A stretch of 64,000 nucleotides of DNA from Reticulascus tulasneorum (GCA_001557505.1 LSAX01000006.1:3100001-3164000); one strand, 5' to 3'. Counted from the stretch's first letter, positions 21,896 through 34,431 are shown. Notes: generated from the sequence alone by a model not told the origin. Translations and numbers: made by a program.

Positions 21896-24213
21896 ATGGA
21901 GGGCTTACTGGTCGCGGATTCCCAGGTCATGGGTGGTGCTTGGAATCAGCGGCTTCGATCACGCAAAAGACTTGACCACGCTGATGAAAACAAGTCTTGG
22001 CTTGAGAATCCGCATTGCGCCGAGACGCTCACGCGCGTTGTCAACGGCAATATCATCCAAGGTCTCATGCGAAATGTTGGACAACATGAATCCAGTTTGA
22101 CTGAAGTGCAAGCGGAAATAGTGGAGGCATTCTTTGCTCGTGAGCGGCTGCTGGGTGATCTCAAGAATTCGACCGGAAACGTGTCAAAAAAGCGAGTGGC
22201 ATTGCTTGATGAACGATGCAAAACAGATCAGGGATGGATTTCACGACTTAATAAAGGCCCATTATCCGCGACAAACCTTTACCACCACCTAAGCAAACCA
22301 GTGAGTCACTTGCTGATACCTTTCTTCGATAAGATGATTGTCGTGTCTGGTGATGTGGTGTCTGAGGCATTGCGCCAGCTAAGATGTGGATAACAGCGTT
22401 TCAAAGGGCCGCTAAAATCAAACCTCGCCAGCGACGCGCTCGAAACCAAACAGAAAGACGATGAGCCGGATGCGGAGCGACGCTTGATGTAGGTCATATG
22501 GTAGCGTATTCCATATTATAGTTACTGAGTGGCACTGCGTAGTTATATTGTCAATCTTGACCCTTGGTCTTCATTGGCGCTTGTGGCGACGGCTCCGTTC
22601 AACCAAACTGACGTCCTTCGAGACTACTTATTCAAATACACGGCAGCTCAAGCATCAGTTGGTGTGACTTTGCGAGTAAGTTTTGAAGTAGCACACTGTA
22701 CAAAGGCTCTTCCCATGTTGATGCACAGCATAGGGTGCTCAATTCAAACTGGAATGCCATCTTCCGTTCTTCTCATGGAAAAGAACGAAAGGCTTGGTGA
22801 TAGACCATCGCGTGGATTCGGATGGTCAACCTCTTCGATCGTCCCATGACCTATCGGATCTAGGCAGTGCCACACCTTTGGATGCTACGCTTGGTCTTAC
22901 TGAGTGTTTGTACAAATCCCAGGTATCTATCATGATCTCGGGTCACGATGATTGGCGATGGACTGCATATTGCTCTGTTGACACATTTTTCGACGAGGAA
23001 TCGTCCAAGGACATGGAACCATACGAAGAGACCGTAGAGTTCTACGACGACAGACGTCAATATGACGATGTAGTGCTGGATCCGATTTTGACTCATCGTG
23101 GCCTCGCTAGCAACCTCCTTGGGAACCCGAGAGAATACTTCCTTGTTGCATTGAAGAACTGGGCACAAAAGGTCGATGACGAGTTTTACATCATCGAGTT
23201 TAAGCTTGAACAGTACATAAAGTATAAGGTATGTATAATTGTGGAGAGTCCTCTTGATACATCCTTTAAGACGTATCTGATCGATTTCCTTGGCGTGGAA
23301 GGTCAATATGACGGTCAGGCCGCTAACATGCTCGGCATCCGCGATCGAAAGACCAAGGACTACGCTCTACCACTGTCGCGATCTGTCTCATCCCCGGAAG
23401 CTGCTGAACGGCGAGCTAAAAAGATCAAAATATTTCACGACTGGACAATAAGAATGGTTGGTCTGCTAAGGCTCCTGATTGACGAGCTCTACAATATCAC
23501 CGAGGCATGGAAGATGTTCTGTGAAAATGACATCTGCTATTTTCGCGAGCTTGATTCTACAACCGAATTTGCCCTTCGGCTCGGAGACTCTCTATCAGCT
23601 GCTGGGCAATCAATCATAAAGCTACAATCCTATCATCGAAAACTGGAACGTCTGAAAGAACGCTGTGAAGAATGCAGACACGATGTAAGTCCGTACTAAT
23701 GTGTTCCACCTCGGCGACTGACACCTACAGCTCGAACTTCAACTTTCTATCGAGGATAGCGAGTCTATGAGCGTTCAAGAACGGACATCTGTTGATGTGA
23801 AGGTGTTGACGTGGATTACCCTGGTAAGACACCTATGCTCCTCTATGATTCGTTCACATAACCAACATATTTCGCAGGCTTTTCTTCCATTTGCTCTCTC
23901 GTCCTCACTGTTCAGCACACAAGAGGGTGTAAACCCTCTGCCTCAAACTTTCCCCTCAATTCTTGGTTGTACAGTCGTGTTTGGTGTCCTGATATTAGTA
24001 CTTCGGCACGCACTTCTCAACGGCACTTGGCCGAATAGTCTGTGGATTCGCAAAACCACAGCATTTGCAGCCGTACCAACAACTGCAAAGCCCTTGACGG
24101 GCTTAGCTATGTTAGGGCGAAGGTTCACTCATCATCGAGAGGATGCCACAACGCTGCCTCGCTTCTCACCAGTGATCATTCCTTCGCCAGAAGACATGCA
24201 TGTTCGTGGCTGA
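21896..24213 (+). CDS. Large fungal protein with CorA-like C-terminal membrane segments
   Basis: Multi-exon gene of uncertain 5' structure. Secure exons are ...-22675, 22734-23684, 23731-23823 and 23878-24213, all joined in phase 0 with good signals. Readable blocks in order: WNQRLRSRKRLDHAD and NPHCAETLTRVVNGNI near the N-terminus; YIVNLDPWSSLALVATAPFN; CHLPFFSW; GQPLRSSHDLS; DDWRWTAYC with an acidic stretch; NPREYFLVALKNWAQKV; a helical region; and LELQLSIEDSESM then LTWITLAFLPFALSSSLF with a following hydrophobic segment (ILGCTVVFGVLILVL). The last part resembles the C-terminal two-helix end of CorA-like proteins, but the GMN pore motif is not evident, so magnesium transport should not be assumed. 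I recall the block pattern from unnamed Pezizomycotina proteins. The start, the intron(s) around 22.3-22.5 kb, and a possible extra intron at GTATGT near 23229 are unresolved. Confidence 0.6.
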
Positions 24214-25596
24214 GGCGCATTGATTGCCCCCTGTTCTACTACCTTTTGTTTTTTTGGATGGTTTCCGTTCATATCAGCACGCATTCATTTAACAAATCAT
24301 TTGCTCGTACGTAATACCCAAGAGGCGCATGCAATACCTTCGGTCCTCGTTGGCAGGCTGTCTTGGTCATGTGGCAATAACGCTCATGTGTTGACGCTCT
24401 ATCGATGCAGCTCGGGCACACCGAACGTTGGATAGGCAAGTCTTCCAGTTAGCATATTCCTTCAACCACATCTCCCGTTCCATCACCTTATCTCCGTGCA
24501 ATAATGAACTCTGGCGAAACTCAGCCCCACCTGTGTGCTACTCTCCACGTTGTATGTATTTTGCTACTGCTGACTTCGCCTCGGGACCGCACTTTATTTA
24601 GCCCAATCTGGTGAGTGCTTCCGTCACGAAACTTTAACTTGCCAACTTCCATTCGGCTTTCAACCAGCTGCCGATGCCCAAGCTGCCCAATCCTCATTCA
24701 ACGGAATGGTGGAAATCAAGAAGGGCCATCTTGTGTAACTCACGGGAGTCGTCTAACCCATGACAGGTTGGATTGCCACAGCAAATTATTGGACGGGAGC
24801 AAACAGCTCTCGGCAATTCGCAGTCCCATAAAGGATTGCAGGACCAACGACCTTCGCTTCCGAGATCAGCCGAATGCAGCCCAATGATTTGCAGCCTCAT
24901 ATTTGGGTTAACACAGGTCTTGGCACGGCTCTCACCGACGTCTCCTTTTGTAAGTGCTATTCGCCGGACACTTGCCCTTAGCGCAAGAGCAATTGCCGTC
25001 CCTGATAGACGACGAATCAAAATACTGGCGGCAAGAGCGTTTCGGGGAATCCTCTACTGGAAAATGCACAGCCATCCCTAGCGATTGCGGAACGGGGTAA
25101 GCAGCCTTACCGCAGCAGTAGCCGACGGGCAGCGCCGCCAGCCGTTACAGATATGCATATGCAAGACCAGTGTCGTTAGAGCTAAGCAAAACTCGGTAAG
25201 AGACAATATTGATGAGCTGGCAACTTCCATGGTAGATGAGGCTGAAAGCCTGACGATACGGGAGGGAGACCCACCGTGTCTGCAGTCAACGGGAATGCTG
25301 TACGCCTTCACCGGCTCACATGACAGTGTAGAAGGGTTGGTAACGCAAAGGCTTTGTGACTTGTGGCGCAGTGCGGCACTCATCTGACTACCATGCTTGA
25401 GAGGTTATGACTTGCATAGTATCCAATCACACGGTCTTGTAGATTAGCATTTGTGTGACATTGGCCGTTGGTCTCGTCGTCCAATGAATATTGTTTCCTA
25501 CTATCACATTTCATTCGCTGAAATGGCATATCTGTCTCGACTTCTTGTGTACATATCGGCCGAGCGGTTGGCCCATGCTGCATGAGAGCCGAGGGC
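24214..25596. other. Intergenic region, CorA-like gene to P450
   Basis: The two flanking genes converge here, so this is 3' flank on both sides. Two short plus-strand frames (24773-25081 and 25085-25387) have no domain I recognise and are not annotated. Confidence 0.4.
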
Positions 25597-27402
25597 TCAC
25601 GCCCTCCCGCTCAGCCTCACTTTTGTTCTCATGTCAGTCCTAGGCCCTGCAGACAGCTTGAGCTCCTGGAATGCAGCATCGCCAATAACGGTATCTAAGT
25701 CGGTATACGATACCCTTGGCACGTCACTCTTTCTTTGCACGACCGTCTCAAAGTCAAACCACCTCGCGGTAAGCAGCAGCATGATGCGCATCTCATCCAT
25801 TGCCAGCTCTTGCCCCATGCACGACCGTGGTCCCCTCCCGAACGGATACCACGCAAACCGATGCGGCTTGGGCTCGTACGATTCAAGCCAGCGATCGGGC
25901 AGGAACCTAGCTGGCTCTGGCCATAGGGAGGAGTCGTAATGTACGATGTGCTGGCATGTGACTACCATCATATCTCGGGTAGGGTAGGTCTGGCCGTTGT
26001 ACTCGAGAGAGGCAGTGTCGTCGGGGGCTTTGCGAATGGTGAAGCCAATTGGAAACAGGCGCAAGGTCTCCTTGATCACCGCGTTGGTGTACTCCAACTC
26101 GTTTGTCTTGGCGGGAGACTCGCGCAGCATGCTGACCGTTGTAGCGAGATCGGGATGGAAGATTCTGTCATGCTCTTTGCGGAGCTCAGTCATGACCTCT
26201 GGGTGCAAACCGAGGAGCAACGTGATAAACTGCAGAGAGTAAGTACCACCTACATCATGAATGGGCAGTTGCTCTTACGGTGAATGTATCCGTCGTGGTG
26301 CCGTGGCCGCCAACCAGTAGTCCTTTCAAGCTGTTACGCAATGTCAGCTAGATACTGGCCCAGCCTCGTCAGGCATCTTACTTGTTTACAGCAATACCGA
26401 GGAATTCCTCATCTAGACCGGCAGTTTTACCATCCTGGATCTGTCCCAAGATGACTCGATCCATGATACTTCTTGCGTTTCGCCTTGTTGGGGGTTGCTT
26501 TTCGTCTTTCATGGTCTGGTACCGCTCCTGAATGCTTGCTGTGAGAGATGAATCGCATGCCCGTTGCGCTGATCTCCTTTTCAACCAGGCTGCCGCTTTG
26601 GTTATTGGATTATAGGACATGCGGAGCACGCTGCTGAGATCCAGGATGGCGCGCATGTCTGACAATAACGGCGAGCCCCCTTGCTGGGCATCGAGCGAAA
26701 CCCCAAAGACCAAAGTGCCAATGATATCAAAAACTGCCTTGGCCGTCTCCTCCTCCATGGAGAAGGCGTCGCCTTTGTCCGCCAGAGCTCTCAGCCTGTC
26801 GTGGAAGACCAGAACATGATCAGCGATTGAAGCAACCATGCTCTTGACAAAAGCCGGCGTGAAGGCTGGCCCTAGAATGTGGTGCAACGTCTTCCACGTT
26901 GGTCCATTTACGGCAGCGATGACGCCCTTACCAAGCATCGGTTCAAGGAAGTTTCCTACTTCATCGTGCATGGGGTATGGTTTGACGGTTAGAATCTGCA
27001 TTGCGGCCTCGGGTCCCGCCAGGATAACCTGGGATGGCCCAATGGGCCATAGGTCGATGTAGAAGACTTCAGGCAGGGAGTACTTTTGGACCAAGTAGGT
27101 GTAGTAGAGCTGGGGATGGACGTTAGGTGGGAAAGCGGCAGTTGCCTCCCCAAATAACTTGAGGTGACCAAACAGAAACGAGTGAGGCGGTTTCGGCTGA
27201 GTATCGTTAGATCAATTGCTTCCTTGGGAGGCAAAACGCGGATTGAGGAGCAAGATGCAATGCTGGGAATGCCATGGGACCGATTGGAGAAACGTACTAG
27301 GTCCTTGAAAGAGCGTCGCACTTGAACGAGTCGAAATACAAAGTATCCCAACGAAGCCAGTCCAATTGAGGAGACCAGCAGCAGATTGGACACCCCAAAC
27401 AT
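25597..27402 (-). CDS. Cytochrome P450 monooxygenase
   Basis: Four exons, 27402-27298, 27196-26382, 26330-26279 and 26229-25597, with introns of 101, 51 and 49 nt, give a continuous 534-aa protein. An N-terminal membrane anchor (LLLVSSIGLASLGYFVF) places it on the ER, facing the cytosol. Class landmarks: the proline-rich hinge LPKPPHS after the anchor, the I-helix GGHGTTTDT in the small third exon, ETLR at 378-381 (K-helix ExxR), PARFLPDRW, and the heme loop FGRGPRSCMG with Cys461 as the iron ligand. P450s insert oxygen using electrons from NADPH-P450 reductase. The substrate cannot be told from the sequence. It is separated by 1.9 kb from a divergently transcribed Zn2Cys6 factor, an arrangement common in tailoring clusters. 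Confidence 0.93.
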
Positions 27403-29329
27403 GATTGCAGATGCTCTCCTGCCAACAAAGTATTTTGCTTTCGGATCTGGTCCCTTTTCGGAGGCTCTGCTTCACAACTCACTCGTGAGACTGGACGAAA
27501 GCTGGAGCGTGGGTGGTCGGCGTGGTCGGCGTGGTCGGCGAAGCTCTTCTCACTGAACGCCGGGCTGAAGGGTTGCTGGCAGCTGACAACGACGGAAGGA
27601 TTCAGGCAAGACCACGAGGAGCAAGGTCGACTTTATCTACTAATTCCTGCTAGACCGCCAGCCTTGTTTGCCGAGCAGCTAGGCAGGGGACAAGAGCTTA
27701 AATCTTACAGGCTGACTTGCAGTAAAGATCATGGCTATTCACAAGATTGCGTCAAGCCTCCTGCACGCACTGCGATTGGAATATCCCTTCGATCCCTCCT
27801 TTAGCGAATCGTGCTAACAGCGCCATCTAGCCACTGTAAGTACAGGTCACAGCGCCCTACAATTGTCACTAATTATATTTTATCAGGTGTGAGTGGGACG
27901 GGACGCTATGAGAACAAATCTGGCATTAAACTGGATACAGGTCGCTGCTCAGTACATAATACGCACAAATGACAGTACATCAGAGCAGTCGAAGTGATCG
28001 TTCGGGATCAAAAAATAATCCCCAGCCCAATACGAAGGATTTCGGATTGCTCTGCTTCCACAGTGGTAGCGCACAATGGGGCTTGAATATGATTTGCTAA
28101 TGTTACCTTGCAATCCGAAAGTAGTAAGGCTGAGAGCCTACTGGACTGATGTCTATCTATTTCGCAGGCAGGCAAGCAGGTAATTAGGATGCCTCTCCCA
28201 GACTTGGTCCCGCTTATCGAACATACAGAATGAGATTGACCCTTTCTGTTGGCGTGCGCAGAGCCAACTACGCTACAGGAAACAATGTGCTCTTGGTCTA
28301 CTCCGTCTCATTAGTTACTCTGTGCGGAGTACGGAGTGCATGGCACAGATCTTCCAGTCCGCCATTCGTATTTTTCGGATTAGTTCAATTGCGTTCCCTT
28401 CCTGCGTATGCAGGATTTCCACCCCCTGGTCGTCGGTTCTGACTGGCGGGCGCGCCAACGAAGATAACCTACCAAAGAAGTGGGCCGGTTGGGCCGCGCT
28501 GTTTTGACACCGTTTTCACAAGCCAAGATAAAAATTCGAGTACTTCGAGGTATGTAGGGGGGGAGCGGAACATGGCATTGGGACTTCATCTTTGACGAGT
28601 ACAGTCACTATTCGACAAGCATGGAGTTTCTCCGTACTGGATTGTACTTGTCTTCACTCAAGATGACGGTGTCGAAGCTCCACGATCACCTCCCTCCCGA
28701 CCCCCCGACGCGATGTTGGAATATGTATGACACGGCCCCGAAGCGACCTTTAGTGGTATTGTTTGTCACTCAGGCCTCTCTCAGCGATATCCCCTATTAT
28801 CCATTGTCCATAACCAGGTGGAAGCAAATGGTGGAATGGTGGAATTGGCCTCCTGTTTCTCCGCAGCATCACCTCGTCATCGGATTAATTACCGCGACAT
28901 CTCCACCCCAGGAACCTCATGGCCCTTGACGACTACCCAAATTGAAACGGTCCCCGCTGCCCCCTGATCGTGCATTTATATTGTATCCTGATAGGGCTGT
29001 GGCGCTGCTCTTAGCTTCCAGGAGCACATGGGTCTAGCGCCACGTATGATCTGCGGGCAACTCGAAGGAAGAGGGCCATAAAAACACGAGTTTCCGAATC
29101 CATCCTCCGAGTTCCTGCACGAGTTTTCACTATTACCGAAGCGAGATAGCAGCAAGAGTCGGTCGCGATGATTGCGGCTCCGCCACCAGTTGCGCGAGGT
29201 GGAACCTTGCTGGTTGGCGTTAGCGACAGGACAAAAAAGGCCAACCGGGGGGGAGAGGAAGAATCAAATACGCCGTAAGTCCCCGCTTCGCTGCCAGTGT
29301 CTCCAAAGCCAGCCCGGCAGTCAGACGGT
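27403..29329. other. Divergent promoter region, P450 and Zn2Cys6 gene
   Basis: The two genes are transcribed away from each other, so this 1.9 kb holds both promoters. It contains a threefold 9-bp repeat just upstream of the P450 start. An upstream in-frame exon for the transcription factor was tested (ATG near 29168 with a GTAAGT donor), but no acceptor restores the frame. Confidence 0.5.
27513..27539. repeat. Three tandem copies of a 9-bp unit
   Basis: Perfect triplicate of GTGGTCGGC about 110-140 bp upstream of the P450 ATG. Repeated short units in a promoter can be regulator sites or simple slippage; nothing distinguishes these here. Confidence 0.7.
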
Positions 29330-31061
29330 ATGGGCGTTGCTCACACATTGGGCAGACCACCGCAGCCTTCTCTTGATGACTTGACCGGCACATTTACGAT
29401 CGGCAACAAGCCCCGCACTACCAGAATAAGTGTCCCGAAGACCCGAACAGGGTGCCTCACCTGCAAGTATGCAGTGTTCCCCCAGGCGTCTGTGAAAAGC
29501 CACTCACTGTCATCACAGGCGGCGACGGATCAAGTGCGATGAAACCAAGCCAGCATGCAAGAGATGCATCAAATGGAAGGGTACCTGTGAGGGCTATGCC
29601 ACCAACAAGAAGACTGCTTTGTACGTGCAGCGCCGAGGACCTGCAGCCAAAGAAGGTCGGCTGCTTTTGGAGCCAAGCGACGAGTTCGGCATATTCTCCA
29701 ACCAGATTCAGAAGAACCAGTTCGATCGCTGGCTCGCTTTCATGTCCAACTCAACGCTATTCCCAACCAGTCTCTTAACCAAAATCTTGCCGCAGCTGGC
29801 CAGGGCTGAACCTGCTCTAAGACATGCCGCCTTCGCCATCGGCGCGGCAGCTATGGACGGCGAGACTTCGCAGTCACTAACCCAGGCTCCAAGCCTGTCA
29901 CAGGAGCAGGCGTTGGCGCACTACGGTCGAGCTCTTCGTCTGATACAGTCTTCCAAGGCAACAAAGGACAACATCCTCTGGGCGATGCTCTCATGCATAC
30001 TCTTCATCACATTCGAGTGCCTGCAGAACAACAAGAAGTCGGCGCTCACCCACATCAACCACGGTTCTATCATGATGGATCACTACATGAAGCTTAGTTC
30101 TCCGAACCGCCGGCCTACTCCGGTGGAAGACGAGCTGATCCTCAACTTCCAGCGCTTGACCATGCAATCGTGGACTCACAACGGGGAGCACCCCATAGCC
30201 GACGACGGTGAGATCCCATGGTGCTGCCGCGGGCGCAAAGCCCCTTATGCCGTGGATGAGATGCCCACCTCTTTGGACAATCTGGTCGAGGCTCGGCAAT
30301 GGTGGGAGGTGGTGCAGCACCACATCATCTACTGCTGTCCTATGATCACAGGGTTTCAAGTGCGTGACGTAAGCGTGAATCATACCGGCCGGCAACGTCC
30401 GATCTTGAGCCCGGAGCGACTACCCATCTTTACCAATTTGGCCGAGAAGTGGCATGAGATGTTTGCGCCGCTATACAAGCAGGCAGTTCTCGGCGACTGC
30501 GGTACGGAAGACAGCCGTCAGCGGTATCTCCAGGCCGTTGGACTACGGATCTCCTACCTATCAATCTATACCAGTCTCAAGTCTATCAATTATAGCAGCA
30601 TCAAGCTCGTCACCGCTATAACGCCTATATTCAAGGAGATCATGGACCTATGCAGAATCATGCTGACCAACCAGCCCGCCACATCGAGAGGCGCAGCCAG
30701 CATAAGCAGCATGGACATCACCACTACCTGGGCACTGAGTCTCTGTTCCATTCTCTGCCGCGACAGAGAAATACGCGCGGAAGCAACGAGCCTGCTGAGG
30801 GACTATCCGCGGCGTGACGCGCTGTGGGACTCCAGAGTGTTTTTGGCGCTAGCAGAACGCGCTGTGCTGCTGGAAGAGGAGGAAGACAGGCTGGGCGACC
30901 CCGGCGAACTGCCGCAGCAGCGCTGGCAGAGGACGTTCCACCGCATGGTTGTGTTCGATGGGGAATCTGTGATCTGCAGAATGCTGCGGCGCGACCCGGA
31001 GACTATGGAGTGGCGGATGGTCGAAGAGAGGCTGCGGATTGAGGACGGCAGCAGCCCATGA
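29330..31061 (+). CDS. Zn2Cys6 transcription factor
   Basis: Two exons (29330-29466 and 29519-31061, 52-nt intron) make a 559-aa protein. The binuclear zinc cluster is complete: C42, C45, C52, C59, C62 and C69 (C-x2-C-x6-C-x6-C-x2-C-x6-C), with the basic stretch KRRRIK between the second and third cysteines. The intron falls inside the codon after the second cysteine, a frequent position in this family. The remainder looks like a fungal-specific factor domain, with helical segments such as LLTKILPQLARAEPALRHAAFAIG and ALAHYGRALRLIQ. It is expected to bind CGG-type sites in the nucleus. Its place between the P450 and the downstream GT90 and FMO genes makes it a candidate local regulator (inference). 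Confidence 0.9.
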
Positions 31062-32187
31062 AGTGCGTGGTGTCGGATGAGTGATTGATGATGATCTTGA
31101 ATCTGCTCTTGGGAAGGGCGACGTGAACACGGGGCGTATTGAAGGAACTTGGCCGTATCCAAAGATGATAGGATGAGAATGGAATCTAGAATTCAGATAT
31201 GGCTATTGCTACATTCCACCCTCGGTGAGCTCTAATCCCACTTCCTCGGGTCGCATAGTTCAGTTGGCCAAGTGCACTCCCCTGTTGCAAATTCACCTTG
31301 GCTACACTCGGACTTCAAGGAGACCGTTTTCGTACAAAGAATGGCACACATTAACAATGGGTCGTGCACGAAGCCGACCTGGAAAAGTCTACAGCCTTGT
31401 TTGAGTCTCAAGGCTGCTGGTCGAAGCAGAGAGCGCCGCCTGTACAGATTGGAAGTGTGTTTTTATGAGTGCCTACAGTGCTGGCGGACCACATAAAAAT
31501 GACCTCTTTGGTTGCACCAAGGTTTGTGCCTTTTTCGAGTCCACGTTTGCGGGATACCTATGCCCTAGCCCCATTCAGAGCAGAACCAGGAGTAATCAAT
31601 GTTTTATGCCACCAACCATTTCCATCTCGAGTCCCTGACAGCAGCGACCCCCTGACCTAATAAATACCCTCCACTTTTGAGCCCTTTAATATGAGTCGCG
31701 CGACGCGTCGCTGCTCCCCGTACAGCCCACTAGTTACCGTAGAACAATGAAGGCGTCTGCCCCTGAGTAGATATTTTTCCATCTTCGACCCCTTCAAGGT
31801 TGCGGGCAAATTTCCCTTGCTAACTCGTGATTTTAGTGTATGCATCCATCTTCCAAAGTGCCCTGAAAGGGTGGCCTAAGACAAGGTAATCAAGTGCAGT
31901 GGTGGATGAACCCGTCCAGATAACTTAATATTAAGCCAAGGCCCTAACTGGAACTCAGAGCAGGCCTTACTTATGGTGCCGGTCATGCGCACCCTGATTA
32001 CATATTTATTACTACTCGACTCGCCTCCCCGGGTTTGTCACCCCTCGTCCTCTAACAATGCGGCACCGGTTGGTTGGTTGCGCATGCATAACGAATTGGC
32101 CGCAATAGACCAACAAGGATGTCTTTTTTGCTGCTAACCGACGACATGCTATTCTAAATCCTTCACCATCGCCATGTCGATGTCAAA
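31062..32187. other. Spacer between transcription factor and GT90 gene
   Basis: Promoter of the downstream GT90 gene plus 3' flank of the transcription factor. A short tRNA-like stretch at 31256-31267 was examined and rejected. No coding region supported. Confidence 0.45.
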
Positions 32188-34062
32188 ATGCTCTCGCTTC
32201 GAGTGCCCAAGCGATTCTTGGCCGTCCCATCCATCATTGTGCTGACGGCCTTCATCAGCGCTCTCTTCTTGCTGTTTCTCTACCATCCAGAGGATGGCTT
32301 CCTCCACCCTTACATCCCCGACCGATTGAAAGGGCCTAATCACCATGGCGGCTACGGACACGACGAACCCGCAGGCGCATCGATGCCCCCTCATCCCATC
32401 GATGACCTAATTAAGCTCGCTCAGTTCAGGTTTGGACATCAGCTCTGGGCGACCTCCGAGACTCTCGAGGATGCTGCGATGCGCTATCGCCAGCGTCGCG
32501 GCCGCCATCCGCCCCCCGGTTTCGATCAGTGGTTCGCGGCCGCGCGCAGGATGAAAGCTGTCGTTGTCGAGGACTTTTTCGATCGCATTTACCACGACAT
32601 CAATCCTTTCTGGGCTCTCAAGCCTCGCGATATGAGGGTCAAGACCCACAAGCAAGTGTTCATGGTCCGGGTGCGGAATGGCAGGGTGGAAGGCTCGGCG
32701 GACCTGAAAGAACTTCCTTTGCGCATCAGGGAATATGTGAAGCTGGTGAAGGAGATGATGCCGCACCTCCCCGATCTCGATTTGGTTATAAACCCCATGG
32801 ACGAATCACGTGTGCTCGTGCCTTGGGAAACCATCAACGAGTATGTGGCGGAGGAGCTACGGAACCGAACCTTGATACGTCCCGAGGACGCCATTTCCGA
32901 GTATAGCGGATTGGCCGACGTCAACGACGTGACGGAACCATACGACCCTCACTGGATCAGCGGCCAGACCGCGATATACTGGGATCATTTGCGCGCCACA
33001 TGCCCGCCCGATAGTCCTGCGCGCAACTTCTCCTCGCTTCCCTCCTTCGACATCCCCATCGAGTACCCTCTCGAGCCCATGCCGTACACCTACCATGGTT
33101 ACGTGCAAAACTTCACGGCATCTCAGGATCCGTGTTTACAACCACATCTACGCGGCATGCACGGCACATTCATCGATAGCGTCAGCATGTCCACCACGCA
33201 CGAGCTTTTCCCCATGTTCGGCGAGTGCAAGCTCCCACAAAACAACGAGATCCTCCTCCCCGGGGCCATGTACCTAGCCGAGGATGTGACAAGGTACAGC
33301 GGCGGAAACTATCACGGTGGCGCTTGGGGAAAGAAGAAGGATGGCCTCATATGGCGCGGCGTCGCGTCCGGTGCCCGTACGAAAGCGGAGAATTGGTGGC
33401 ATATCCATCGACATCGGTTCATTCAAATGATGAATGGCACGACGCTCAGCGCTGTGGAGGCCGGCGATGCTACCCAGGCTCCCACGTTCCGACTTCTCCC
33501 ATCCGAGACGTACAACATCCCTGCTCAGAAACGAGGGGAACTAGGCGATTGGATATCGTCCTTCTCTGATGTCGGCTTCATCGACTTTCTGTGTGATCCG
33601 CCGGACTTTGAAGGAAAGAAGGCGTTGAAGACATGCTGGTTCATGAATCCGTTCATGTCCATCACCAAGACCGTGCCCATGAAAGCGCAGTACGATTACA
33701 AGTACCTCCCCGACGTCGACGGCAACTCCTTCAGCGGACGCTGGAGGGCCTTTCTCCTATCCACGAGCATGCCGCTCAAATCAACCATCTACACCGAGTG
33801 GCATGACGACAGGCTGATCCCGTGGGTCCACTTTGTGCCCTTTGATAACTCATACATGGACATCTATGGAGTCATGGACTACTTCCTGCATGGCCACGAC
33901 GCGCAGGCAGAGAAGATTGCAAAGGATGGCAAGATCTGGGCTGAGAAGGTGCTCCGGCGGGAAGACATGTTGCTCTATACCTGGAGGCTGCTGCTGGAGT
34001 ACGCGAGGGTGGTGGATGATAATCGAGATCGGCTGGCGTTTGTGGATGACTTGAAGGCTTAG
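32188..34062 (+). CDS. GT90 (CAP10-like) membrane glycosyltransferase
   Basis: Intronless, 624 aa. A short cytosolic tail and one transmembrane segment at about residues 10-32 indicate a Golgi type II membrane protein with its catalytic part in the lumen. The C-terminal half has the GT90/CAP10 pattern: LIWRGVASG, then a GFIDFLCD region, then YKYLPDVDGNSFSGRWRAFL near 504-523, STSMPLKSTIYTEWHDDRLIPWVHFVPF and a FLHG-based C-terminal helix. Founding members transfer xylose in cryptococcal capsule and glycolipid synthesis; the sugar used by filamentous ascomycete homologues is generally not known. Two earlier ATGs (32174 and 32180), in another frame and overlapping the start, could lower translation. 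ATG 32188 is chosen because it precedes the membrane anchor. Confidence 0.9.
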   Translation: MLSLRVPKRFLAVPSIIVLTAFISALFLLFLYHPEDGFLHPYIPDRLKGPNHHGGYGHDEPAGASMPPHPIDDLIKLAQFRFGHQLWATSETLEDAAMRYRQRRGRHPPPGFDQWFAAARRMKAVVVEDFFDRIYHDINPFWALKPRDMRVKTHKQVFMVRVRNGRVEGSADLKELPLRIREYVKLVKEMMPHLPDLDLVINPMDESRVLVPWETINEYVAEELRNRTLIRPEDAISEYSGLADVNDVTEPYDPHWISGQTAIYWDHLRATCPPDSPARNFSSLPSFDIPIEYPLEPMPYTYHGYVQNFTASQDPCLQPHLRGMHGTFIDSVSMSTTHELFPMFGECKLPQNNEILLPGAMYLAEDVTRYSGGNYHGGAWGKKKDGLIWRGVASGARTKAENWWHIHRHRFIQMMNGTTLSAVEAGDATQAPTFRLLPSETYNIPAQKRGELGDWISSFSDVGFIDFLCDPPDFEGKKALKTCWFMNPFMSITKTVPMKAQYDYKYLPDVDGNSFSGRWRAFLLSTSMPLKSTIYTEWHDDRLIPWVHFVPFDNSYMDIYGVMDYFLHGHDAQAEKIAKDGKIWAEKVLRREDMLLYTWRLLLEYARVVDDNRDRLAFVDDLKA

Positions 34063-34364
34063 ATACCTGTATTGCACTGTACCAACAGGATATGCATAGA
34101 CTACCTATATGGGATGACACGGCTTAGCTAGGAGTTATCGGGATCAGGGAGGGGCTTTCGTGTAGTTCGCATGGAACGGCCAGGGTTAGAAGGCATCTAA
34201 TCCCCATGTGCCTGCTGGGTCTAATACACAATGTTTGTTCTACGTTTGCGTTCTGCCGAGTTTGGTTCCCGTCTTACACAAGGAAGTGTTCCCATACAAG
34301 CGGGGCTCCTTCCCTGATTAAGCCGTTCATGCTAGGCATCACATGCTGGAGCCAACATCCCCTG

Positions 34365-34431
34365 ACCGCAGCCTCACCTTACCGCAGCCTCCTCACCTTA
34401 CCGCATCCTCACCTTCCCGCATCCTCACCTT
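34365..34431. repeat. Imperfect tandem repeat, about 16-bp unit, four copies
   Basis: Units of the form ACCGCAGCCTCACCTT: the first two start ACCGCAGCCT (the second carries 3 extra bases), the third starts ACCGCATCCT and the fourth CCCGCATCCT. Gradual point changes along the array point to slippage duplication. Confidence 0.75.

Noticed and set aside
31256..31267. tRNA A-box-like TAGTTCAGTTGG
   Set aside because: No matching acceptor stem, anticodon arm or T-loop GTTCGA box follows at the right distance. At most a tRNA fragment.
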